The translations under genes and the position numbers were made by a program. A stretch of DNA of 64,000 bases, taken from positions 1 through 64,000 of the forward strand of contig NW_027476840.1 in assembly GCF_051020955.1 (NCBI RefSeq), written 5' to 3'. This stretch comes from Megalopta genalis. Its lineage: Eukaryota > Arthropoda > Insecta > Hymenoptera > Halictidae. The notes below the pieces were generated by a model that worked only from the letters and a program-made list of their open reading frames with translations, was not told where the DNA came from and did no database searches. This document shows positions 53,133 through 64,000 of the stretch, in pieces (the first letter of the stretch is position 1; every line of letters begins with the position of its first letter).

Positions 53133-56100
53133 CGTGTATTTCGCTTGAATCTGAAGCTAAGTTGTTCATTTGGCATGAACTTGAAGCTAAATCGATCTTT
53201 TAAAATCGCTATTTCCCACGAATTTGAATCGAAATCGTATGTTTCGCATGATATTGAAGTTATATCGTTTGTTTCGTGTGGATTTAAAGCTAATTCGTGT
53301 ATTTCGCATGAATATGAAGCTAAATTGTTCATTTGGCATGAATTTGAAGCTAAATCGATCTTTTAAAATCGCTATTTCCCACGAATTTGAATCGAAATAG
53401 TATGTTTTGCATGATATTGAAGTTAAATCGTTTGTTTCGTGTGGATTTAAAGCTAATTCGTGTATTTCGCATGAATATGAAGCTAAATTGTTCATTTCGC
53501 ATGAATTTGAAGCTAAATCGTTTGTTTAAAATCGCTATTTCGCACGAATTTGAGACGGAATCGTGTATTTCGCATGAATCTGAAGCTAAATTGTTCATTT
53601 CGCGTGAATTTGAAGCTAAATCGTTTATTTAAAATCGCTATTTCGTGCGAATTTGTGTCGAAATCGTGTATTTCGCATGAATCTGAAGCTAAATTGTTCA
53701 TTTGGCATGAATTTGAAGCTAAATCGATCTTTTAAAATCGCTATTTCCCACGAATTTGAATCGAAATCGTATGTTTCGCATGACATTGAAGTTGAATCGT
53801 TTGTTTCGTGTGGATTTAAAGCTAATTCGTGTATTTCGCACGGATATGAAGCTAAATTGTTCATTTCGCATAAATTTGAAGCTAAATCGTTTGTTTAAAA
53901 TCGCTATTTCGCACGAATTTGAGACGGAATCGTGTATTTCGCATGAATCTGAATCTAAATTGTTCATTTCGCATGAATTTGAAGCAAACTCGTTTGTTTA
54001 AAATCGCTATTTCGCACGAATTTGAGACGGAATCGTGTATTTCGCATGAATCTGAAGCTAAATTGTTCATTTCGCAAGAATTTGAAGCTAAATCGTTTAT
54101 TTAAAATCGCTATTTCGTTCGAATTTGTGTCGAAATCGTGTATTTCGCATGAATCTGAAGCTAAATTGTTCATTTGGCATGAATTTGAAGCTAAATCGAT
54201 CGTTTAAAATCGCTATTTCCCACGAATTTGAATCGAAATCGTATGTTTCGCACGATATTGAAGTTAAATCGTTTGTTTCGTGTGTATTTAAAGCTAATTC
54301 GTGTATTTCGCATGAATCTGAAGCAAAATTGTTCATTTCGCATGAATTTGAAGCTAAATCGTTTGTTTAAAATCGCTATTTCGCACGAATTTGAGACGGA
54401 ATCGTGTATTTCGTATGAATCTGAAGCTAAATTGTTCATTTCGCATGAATTTGAAGCTAAATCGGTTGTTTAAAATCGCTATTTCGCACGAATTTGAGAC
54501 GGAATCGTGTATTTCGCATGAATCTGAAGCTAAATTGTTCATTTCGCATGAATTTGAAGCTAAATCGTTTATTTAAAATCGCTATTTCGTTCGAATTTGT
54601 GTCGAAATCGTGTATTTCGCATGAATCTGAAGCTAAATTGTTCATTTGGCATGAATTTGAAGCTAAATCGATCGTTTAAAATCGCTATTTCCCACGAATT
54701 TGAATCGAAATCGTATGTTTCGCACGATATTGAAGTTAAATCGTTTGTTTCGTGTGGATTTAAAGCTAATTCGTGTATTTCGCATGAATATGAAGCTAAT
54801 TTGTTCATTTCGCATGAATTTGAAGCTAAATTGTTCATTTCGCATGAATTTGAAGCTAAATCGTTTGTTTAAAATCGCTATTTCGCAAGAATTTGAGACG
54901 GAATCGTGTATTTCGCATGAATCTGAAGCTAAATTGTTCATTTCGCGTAAATTTGAAGCTAAATCGTTTATTTAAAATCGCTATTTCGTTCGAATTTGAG
55001 TCGAAATCGTGTATTTCACATGATATTGAAGTTAAATCGTTTGTTTCGTGCGGATTTAAAGCTACTTCGTGTATTTCGCATGAATCTGAAGCTAAATTGT
55101 TCATTTCGCATGAATTTGAAGCTAAATCGTTTATTTAAAATCGCTATTTCGTTCGAATTTGAGTCGAAATCGTGTATTTCGCATGAATCTGAAGATAAAT
55201 TGTTCATATGGCATGAATTTGAAGCTAAATCGATCTTTTAAAATCGCTATTTCCCACGAATTTGAATCGAAATCGTATGTTTCGCATGATATTGAAGTTA
55301 AATCGCTTGTTTCGTGTGGATTTAAAGCTAATTCGTGTATTTCGCACGAATATGAAGCTAAATTGTTCATTTCGCATGAATTTGAAGCTAAATCGTTTGC
55401 TTAAAATCGCTATTTCGCACGAATTTGAGACGGAATCGTGTATTTCGCATGAATCTGAAGATAAATTGTTCATTTCACATGAATTTGAAGCTAAATCGAT
55501 CTTTTAAAATCGCTATTTCGCACGAATTTGTGACGGAATCGTGTATTTCGCATGAATCTGAAGCTAAATTGTTTATTTCGCATGAATTGGAAGCTAAATC
55601 GTTTATTTAAAATCGCTATTTCGTTCGAAATTGAGTCGTAATCGTGTATTTCGCATGAATCTGAAGCTATATTGTTCATTTGGCATGAATTTGAAGCTAA
55701 ATCGTTTGCTTAAAATCGCTATTTCGCACGAATTTGAGACGGAATCGTGTATTTCGCATGAATCTGAAGATAAATTGTTCATTTCGCATGAATTTGAAGC
55801 TAAATCGATCTTTTAAAATCTCTATTTCCCACGAATTTGAGTCGAAATCGTGTATTTCACATGATATTTAAGTTAAATCGTTTGTTTCGTGTGGATTTAA
55901 AGCTAATTCGTGTATTTCGCATGAATCTGAAGCTAAATTGTTCATTTCGCAAGAATTTGAAGCTAAATCGTTTATTTAAAATGGCTATTTCGTTCGAATT
56001 TGAGTCGAAATCGTGTATTTCGCTTGAACCTGAAGCTAAATTGTTCATTTGGCATGAATTTGAAGCTAAATCGATCTCTTAAAATCGCTATTTCCCACGA

Positions 56101-59100
56101 ATTTGAATCGAAATCGTATGTTTCGCATGATATTGAAGTTATATCGTTTGTTTCGTGTGGATTTAAAGCTAATTCGTGTATTTCGCTTGAATCTGAAGCT
56201 AAGTTGTTCATTTGGCATGAACTTGAAGCTAAATCGATCTTTTAAAATCGCTATTTCCCACGAATTTGAATCGAAATCGTATGTTTCGCATGATATTGAA
56301 GTTATATCGTTTGTTTCGTGTGGATTTAAAGCTAATTCGTGTATTTCGCATGAATATGAAGCTAAATTGTTCATTTGGCATGAATTTGAAGCTAAATCGA
56401 TCTTTTAAAATCGCTATTTCCCACGAATTTGAATCGAAATAGTATGTTTTGCATGATATTGAAGTTAAATCGTTTGTTTCGTGTGGATTTAAAGCTAATT
56501 CGTGTATTTCGCATGAATATGAAGCTAAATTGTTCATTTCGCATGATTTTGAAGCTAAATCGTTTGTTTAAAATCGCTATTTCGCACGAATTTGAGACGG
56601 AATCGTGTATTTCGCATGAAACTGAAGCTAAATTGTTCATTTCGCGTGAATTTGAAGCTAAATCGTTTATTTAAAATCGCTATTTCGTGCGAATTTGTGT
56701 CGAAATCGTGTATTTCGCATGAATCTGAAGCTAAATTGTTCATTTGGCATGAATTTGAAGCTAAATCGATCTTTTAAAATCGCTATTTCCCACGAATTTG
56801 AATCGAAATCGTATGTTTCGCATGACATTGAAGTTGAATCGTTTGTTTCGTGTGGATATAAAGCTAATTCGTGTATTTCGCACGGATATGAAGCTAAATT
56901 GTTCATTTCGCATAAATTTGAAGCTAAATCGTTTGTTTAAAATCGCTATTTCGCACGAATTTGAGACGGAATCGTGTATTTCGCATGAATCTGAATCTAA
57001 ATTGTTCATTTCGCATGAATTTGAAGCAAACTCGTTTGTTTAAAATCGCTATTTCGCACGAATTTGAGACGGAATCGTGTATTTCGCATGAATCTGAAGC
57101 TAAATTGTTCATTTCGCAAGAATTTGAAGCTAAATCGTTTATTTAAAATCGCTATTTCGTTCGAATTTGTGTCGAAATCGTGTATTTCGCATGAATCTGA
57201 AGCTAAATTGTTCATTTGGCATGAATTTGAAGCTAAATCGATCGTTTAAAATCGCTATTTCCCACGAATTTGAATCGAAATCGTATGTTTCGCACGATAT
57301 TGAAGTTAAATCGTTTGTTTCGTGTGTATTTAAAGCTAATTCGTGTATTTCGCATGAATCTGAAGCAAAATTGTTCATTTCGCATGAATTTGAAGCTAAA
57401 TCGTTTGTTTAAAATCGCTATTTCGCACGAATTTGAGACGGAATCGTGTATTTCGCATGAATCTGAAGCTAAATTGTTCATTTCGCATGAATTTGAAGCT
57501 AAATCGGTTGTTTAAAATCGCTATTTCGCACGAATTTGAGACGGAATCGTGTATTTCGCATGAATCTGAAGCTAAATTGTTCATTTCGCATGAATTTGAA
57601 GCTAAATCGTTTATTTAAAATCGCTATTTCGTTCGAATTTGTGTCGAAATCGTGTATTTCGCATGAATCTGAAGCTAAATTGTTCATTTGGCATGAATTT
57701 GAAGCTAAATCGATCGTTTAAAATCGCTATTTCCCACGAATTTGAATCGAAATCGTATGTTTCGCACGATATTGAAGTTAAATCGTTTGTTTCGTGTGGA
57801 TTTAAAGCTAATTCGTGTATTTCGCATGAATATGAAGCTAATTTGTTCATTTCGCATGAATTTGAAGCTAAATTGTTCATTTCGCATGAATTTGAAGCTA
57901 AATCGTTTGTTTAAAATCGCTATTTCGCAAGAATTTGAGACGGAATCGTGTATTTCGCATGAATCTGAAGCTAAATTGTTCATTTCGCGTAAATTTGAAG
58001 CTAAATCGTTTATTTAAAATCGCTATTTCGTTCGAATTTGAGTCGAAATCGTGTATTTCACATGATATTGAAGTTAAATCGTTTGTTTCGTGCGGATTTA
58101 AAGCTACTTCGTGTATTTCGCATGAATCTGAAGCTAAATTGTTCATTTCGCATGAATTTGAAGCTAAATCGTTTATTTAAAATCGCTATTTCGTTCGAAT
58201 TTGAGTCGAAATCGTGTATTTCGCATGAATCTGAAGATAAATTGTTCATGTGGCATGAATTTGAAGCTAAATCGATCTTTTAAAATCGCTATTTCCCACG
58301 AATTTGAATCGAAATCGTATGTTTCGCATGATATTGAAGTTAAATCGCTTGTTTCGTGTGGATTTAAAGCTAATTCGTGTATTTCGCACGAATATGAAGC
58401 TAAATTGTTCATTTCGCATGAATTTGAAGCTAAATCGTTTGCTTAAAATCGCTATTTCGCACGAATTTGAGACGGAATCGTGTATTTCGCATGAATCTGA
58501 AGATAAATTGTTCATTTCACATGAATTTGAAGCTAAATCGATCTTTTAAAATCGCTATTTCGCACGAATTTGTGACGGAATCGTGTATTTCGCATGAATC
58601 TGAAGCTAAATTGTTTATTTCGCATGAATTGGAAGCTAAATCGTTTATTTAAAATCGCTATTTCGTTCGAAATTGAGTCGTAATCGTGTATTTCGCATGA
58701 ATCTGAAGCTATATTGTTCATTTGGCATGAATTTGAAGCTAAATCGTTTGCTTAAAATCGCTATTTCGCACGAATTTGAGACGGAATCGTGTATTTCGCA
58801 TGAATCTGAAGATAAATTGTTCATTTCGCATGAATTTGAAGCTAAATCGATCTTTTAAAATCTCTATTTCCCACGAATTTGAGTCGAAATCGTGTATTTC
58901 ACATGATATTTAAGTTAAATCGTTTGTTTCGTGTGGATTTAAAGCTAATTCGTGTATTTCGCATGAATCTGAAGCTAAATTGTTCATTTCGCATGAATTT
59001 GAAGCTAAATCGTTTATTTAAAATGGCTATTTCGTTCGAATTTGAGTCGAAATCGTGTATTTCGCTTGAACCTGAAGCTAAATTGTTCATTTGGCATGAA

Positions 59101-59215
59101 TTTGAAGCTAAATCGATCTCTTAAAATCGCTATTTCCCACGAATTTGAATCGAAATCGTATGTTTCGCATGATATTGAAGTTATATCGTTTGTTTCGTGT
59201 GGATTTAAAGCTAAT
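53133..59215. repeat. 3042-bp tandem duplication
   Basis: About 53133-56174 and 56175-59215 are near-identical at an offset of 3042 bp. The marker GAAGCAAACTCG lies at 53981 and 57023, and again at 62768 in a third partial copy (about 62.75-63.9 kb, offset 5745 bp). Confidence 0.9.
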
Positions 59216-61990
59216 TCGTGTATTTCGTATGAATCTGAAGCTAAATTGTTCATTTGGCATGAATTTGAAGCTAAATCGATCTTTTAAAATCGCTATTTCC
59301 CACGAATTTGAATCGAAATAGTATGTTTTGCATGATATTGAAGTTAAATCGTTTGTTTCGTGTGGATTTAAAGCTAATTCGTGTATTTCGCATGAATATG
59401 AAGCTAAATTGTTCATTTCGCATGAATTTGAAGCTAAATCGTTTGTTTAAAATCGCTATTTCGCACGAATTTAAGACGGAATCGTGTTTTTCGCATGAAT
59501 CTGAAGCTAAATTGTTCATTTCGCGTGAATTTGAAGCTAAATCGTTTATTTAAAATCGCTATTACGTGCGAATTTGTGTCGAAATCGTGTATTTCGCATG
59601 AATCTGAAGCTAAATTGTTCATTTGGCATGAATTTGAAGCTAAATCGATCTTTTAAAATCGCTATTTCCCACGAATTTGAATCGAAATCGTATGTTTCGC
59701 ATGATATTGAAGTTAAATCGTTTGTTTCGTGTGGATTTAAAGCTAATTCGTGTATTTCGCATGAATATGAATCTAAATTGTTCATTTCACATGAATTTGA
59801 AGCTAAATCGTTTGTTTAAAATCGCTATTTCGTTCGAATTTGAGTCGAAATCGTGTATTTCACATGATATTGAAGTTAAATCGTTTGTTTCGTGTGGATT
59901 TAAAGCTAATTCGTGTATTTCGCATGAATCTGAAGCTAAATTGTTCATTTCGCATAAATTTGAAGCTTAATCGTTTATTTAAAATCGCTATTTCGTTCGA
60001 ATTTGAGTCGAAATCGTGTATTTCGCATGAATATGAATCTAAATTGTTCATTTCGCATGAATTTCAAGCTAAATCGTTTGTTTAAAATCGCTATTTCGTT
60101 CGAATTTGAGTCGAAATCGTGTATTTCACATGATATTGAAGTTAAATCGTTTGTTTCGTGTGGATTTAAAGCTAATTCGTGTATTTCGCATGAATATGAA
60201 GCTAAATTGTTCATTTCGCATGAATTTGAAGCTAAATCGTTTGTTTAAAATCGCTATTTCGCACGAATTTGAGACGGAATCGTGTATTTCGCATGAATCT
60301 GGAGCTAAATTGTTTATTTCGCATGAATTGGAAGCTAAATCGTTTATTTAAAATCGCTATTTCGTTCGAAATTGAGTCGTAATCGTGTATTTCGCATGAA
60401 TCTGAAGCTATATTGTTCATTTGGCATGAATTTGAAGCTAAATCGTTTGCTTAAAATCGCTATTTCGCACGAATTTGAGACGGAATCGTGTATTTCGCAT
60501 GAATCTGAAGATAAATTGTTCATTTCGCATGAATTTGAAGCTAAATCGATCTTTTAAAATCTCTATTTCCCACGAATTTGAGTCGAAATCGTGTATTTCA
60601 CATGATATTTAAGTTAAATCGTTTGTTTCGTGTGGATTTAAAGCTAATTCGTGTATTTCGCATGAATCTGAAGCTAAATTGTTCATTTCGCATGAATTTG
60701 AAGCTAAATCGTTTATTTAAAATGGCTATTTCGTTCGAATTTGAGTCGAAATCGTGTATTTCGCTTGAACCTGAAGCTAAATTGTTCATTTGGCATGAAT
60801 TTGAAGCTAAATCGATCTCTTAAAATCGCTATTTCCCACGAATTTGAATCGAAATCGTATGTTTCGCATGATATTGAAGTTATATCGTTTGTTTCGTGTG
60901 GATTTAAAGCTAATTCGTGTATTTCGCATGAATCTGAAGCTAAATTGTTCATTTGGCATGAATTTGAAGCTAAATCGATCTTTTAAAATCGCTATTTCCC
61001 ACGAATTTGAATCGAAATAGTATGTTTTGCATGATATTGAAGTTAAATCGTTTGTTTCGTGTGGATTTAAAGCTAATTCGTGTATTTCGCATGAATATGA
61101 AGCTAAATTGTTCATTTCGCATGAATTTGAAGCTAAATCGTTTGTTTAAAATCGCTATTTCGCACGAATTTGAGACGGAATCGTGTTTTTCGCATGAATC
61201 TGAAGCTAAATTGTTCATTTCGCGTGAATTTGAAGCTAAATCGTTTATTTAAAATCGCTATTTCGTGCGAATTTGTGTCGAAATCGTGTATTTCGCATGA
61301 ATCTTAAGCTAAATTGTTCATTTGGCATGAATTTGAAGCTAAATCGATCTTTTAAAATCGCTATTTCCCACGAATTTGAATCGAAATCGTTTGTTTCGCA
61401 TGATATTGAAGTTAAATCGTTTGTTTCGTGTGGATTTAAAGCTAATTCGTGTATTTCGCATGAATATGAATCTAAATTGTTCATTTCACATGAATTTGAA
61501 GCTAAATCGTTTGTTTAAAATCGCTATTTCGTTCGAATTTGAGTCGAAATCGTGTATTTCACATGATATTGAAGTTAAATCGTTTGTTTCGTGTGGATTT
61601 AAAGCTAATTCGTGTATTTCGCATGAATCTGAAGCTAAATTGTTCATTTCGCATAAATTTGAAGCTTAATCGTTTATTTAAAATCGCTATTTCGTTCGAA
61701 TTTGAGTCGAAATCGTGTATTTCGCATGAATATGAATCTAAATTGTTCATTTCGCATGAATTTCAAGCTAAATCGTTTGTTTAAAATCGCTATTTCGTTC
61801 GAATTTGAGTCGAAATCGTGTATTTCACATGATATTGAAGTTAAATCGTTTGTTTCGTGTGGATTTAAAGCTAATTCGTGTATTTCGCATGAATCTGAAG
61901 CTAAATTGTTCATTTCGCATGAATTTGAAGCTAAATCGTTTATTTATAATCGCTATTTCGTTCGAATTTGTGTCGAAATCGTGTATTTCG
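58590..61990. repeat. 1699-bp tandem duplication overlapping the 3042-bp one
   Basis: About 58590-60289 and 60290-61990 match at an offset of 1699 bp, sharing AAATCTCTATTTCC, TTTAAGTTAAATCG and GAAGCTATATTG variants. The overlap of the two periods shows successive rounds of amplification. Confidence 0.85.
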
Positions 61991-64000
61991 CATGAATCTG
62001 AAGCTAAATTGTTCATTTGGCATGAATTTGAAGCTAAATCGATCTTTTAAAATCGCTATTTTCCACGAATTTGAATCGAAATCGTATGTTTCGCATGATA
62101 TTGAAGTTAAATCGTTTGTTTCGTGTGGATTTAAAGCTAATTCGTGTATTTCGCATGAATATGAAGCTAAATTGTTCATTTCGCATGAATTTGAAGCTAA
62201 ATCGTTTGCTTAAAATCGCTATTTCGCACGAATTTGAGACAGAATCGTGTATTTCGCATGAATCTGAAGATAAATTGTTCATTTCGCATGAATTTGAAGC
62301 TAAATCGATCTTTTAAAATCGCTATTTCGCACGAATTTGAGACGGAAACGTGTATTTCGCATGAATCTGAAGCTAAATTGTTCATTTCGCATGAATTTGA
62401 AGCTAAATCGTTTGTTTAAAATCGCTATTTCGCACGAATTTGAGACGGAATCGTGTATTTCGCATGAATCTGAAGCCTAATTGTTCATTTCGCATGAATT
62501 TGAAGCTAAATCGTTTATTTAAAATCGCTATTTCGTTCGAATTTGTGTCGAAATCGTGTATTTCGCATGAATCTGAAGCTAAATTGTTCATTTGGCATGA
62601 ATTTGAAGCTAAATCGATCTTTTAAAATCGCTATTTCCCACGAATTTGAATCGGAATCGTATGTTTCGCATGATATTGAAGTTAAATCGTTTGTTTCGTG
62701 TGGATTTAAAGCTACCTCGTGTATTTCGCATGAATCTGAAGCTAAATTGTTCATTTCGCATGAATTTGAAGCAAACTCGTTTGTTTAAAATCGCTATTTC
62801 GCACGAATTTGAGACGGAATCGTGTATTTCGCATGAATCTGAAGCTAAATTGTTCATTTCGCAAGAATTTGAAGCTAAATCGTTTATTTAAAATCGCTAT
62901 TTCGTTCGAATTTGTGTCGAAATCGTGTATTTCGAATGAATCTGAAGCTAAATTGTTCATTTGGCATGAATTTGAAGCTAAATCGATCGTTTAAAATCGC
63001 TATTTCCCACGAATTTGAATCGAAATCGTATGTTTCGCACGATATTGAAGTTAAATCGTTTGTTTCGTGTGTATTTAAAGCTAATTCGTGTATTTCGCAT
63101 GAATCTGAAGCAAAATTGTTCATTTCGCATGAATTTGAAGCTAAATCGTTTGTTTAAAATCGCTATTTCGCACGAATTTGAGACGGAATCGTGTATTTCG
63201 CATGAATCTGAAGCTAAATTGTTCATTTCGCATGAATTTGAAGCTAAATCGGTTGTTTAAAATCGCTATTTCGCACGAATTTGAGACGGAATCGTGTATT
63301 TCGCATGAATCTGAAGCTAAATTGTTCATTTCGCATGAATTTGAAGCTAAATCGTTTATTTAAAATCGCTATTTCGTTCGAATTTGTGTCGAAATCGTGT
63401 ATTTCGCATGAATCTGAAGCTAAATTGATCATTTGGCATGAATTTGAAGCTAAATCGATCGTTTAAAATCGCTATTTCCCACGAATTTGAATCGAAATCG
63501 TATGTTTCGCACGATATTGAAGTTAAATCGTTTGTTTCGTGTGGATTTAAAGCTAATTCGTGTATTTCGCATGAATATGAAGCTAATTTGTTCATTTCGC
63601 ATGAATTTGAAGCTAAATTGTTCATTTCGCATGAATTTGAAGCTAAATCGTTTGTTTAAAATCGCTATTTCGCAAGAATTTGAGACGGAATCGTGTATTT
63701 CGCATGAATCTGAAGCTAAATTGTTCATTTCGCGTAAATTTGAAGCTAAATCGTTTATTTAAAATCGCTATTTCGTTCGAATTTGAGTCGAAATCGTGTA
63801 TTTCACATGATATTGAAGTTAAATCGTTTGTTTCGTGCGGATTTAAAGCTAATTCGTGTATTTCGCATGAATCTGAAGCTAAATTGTTCATTTCACATGA
63901 ATTTGAAGCTAAATCGTTTATTTAAAATCGCTATTTAGTTCGAATTTGAGTCGAAATCGTGTATTTCGCATGAATCTGAAGATAAATTGTTCATATGGCA

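Larger units (their letters stand above)
51295..64000. repeat. Satellite array III
   Basis: The satellite continues in the array II subtype, with frequent GAGACGGAATCG, GTTATATCG and GAAGATAAATTG variants, and runs off the right edge. The 51775-52791 part copies the left flank of E2. Large near-identical duplications are listed separately. No gene or other element is visible. Confidence 0.96.

Noticed and set aside
1..64000. CRISPR array suggested by regular ~30-bp repeats
   Set aside because: Repeats are contiguous, spacers are themselves repeats, no cas genes are present and eukaryotic retroelements are embedded.
1..64000. Hammerhead ribozyme in the satellite, as in some animal satellites
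   Set aside because: I found no CTGANGA core paired with GAAA in the right order on either strand of the module.

Overview
The window is eukaryotic, non-genic heterochromatin. About 44 kb is one tandem satellite family in three blocks (1-9617, 19673-41346, 51295-64000). Two envelope-bearing Ty3/gypsy LTR retrotransposons interrupt it: E1 at 9618-19672 on the minus strand and E2 at 41347-51294 on the plus strand. I see no host protein gene, tRNA, rRNA or other RNA gene. Env-carrying Ty3/gypsy elements with this pol layout suggest an arthropod, probably an insect. That is inference, as is the guess that the locus is centromeric or pericentromeric.

Satellite: every block is built from 30-bp modules and a 43-bp composite (14 + 29 bp) that seems to derive from the same ancestral ~30-mer. 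The commonest higher-order unit is 266 bp (30+30+43+30+30+43+30+30). Units of 103, 163, 193, 236 and 296 bp occur by module gain or loss. Larger near-identical duplications sit on top, with periods of about 3239, 1771, 666, 3042 and 1699 bp and dispersed offsets of about 4.9-5.7 kb. The block left of E1 and the blocks right of it carry different diagnostic variants.

Retrotransposons: both have the order LTR - PBS (complementary to the 3' end of a tRNA-Leu) - gag - (-1 frameshift) - protease - RT - RNase H - Pro/Ser linker - extra conserved domain (macro-like?) - integrase with GPY/F module - env - PPT - LTR. Env is fused in frame to the pol reading frame. All reading frames are intact in both elements. 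E2 has complete 1135-bp LTRs differing at three positions by eye and a CTAA target duplication, so it is young and structurally complete. E1 is older (about a dozen LTR differences), and its 5' LTR lacks its outer 338 bp of U3, including the only TATA-like sequence. Gag-pol-env is closely related between the two, while the LTRs are largely unrelated apart from their ends and a GTGAGT splice-donor-like site.

How the parts would work together: the LTR drives one RNA primed by tRNA-Leu. Gag is made directly. Pol (and the fused env frame) would follow a -1 slip at GGGAAAC, 8 nt before a stable hairpin that covaries between the elements. Env may be made from a spliced RNA using the donor inside the LTR. 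Most notable are the covarying frameshift signal, the pol-env fusion with a possibly chuvirus-type glycoprotein, the extra pre-integrase domain, the identical insertion phase of both elements, and an exact 266-bp discrepancy between the E2 flanks and their paralogous empty locus.
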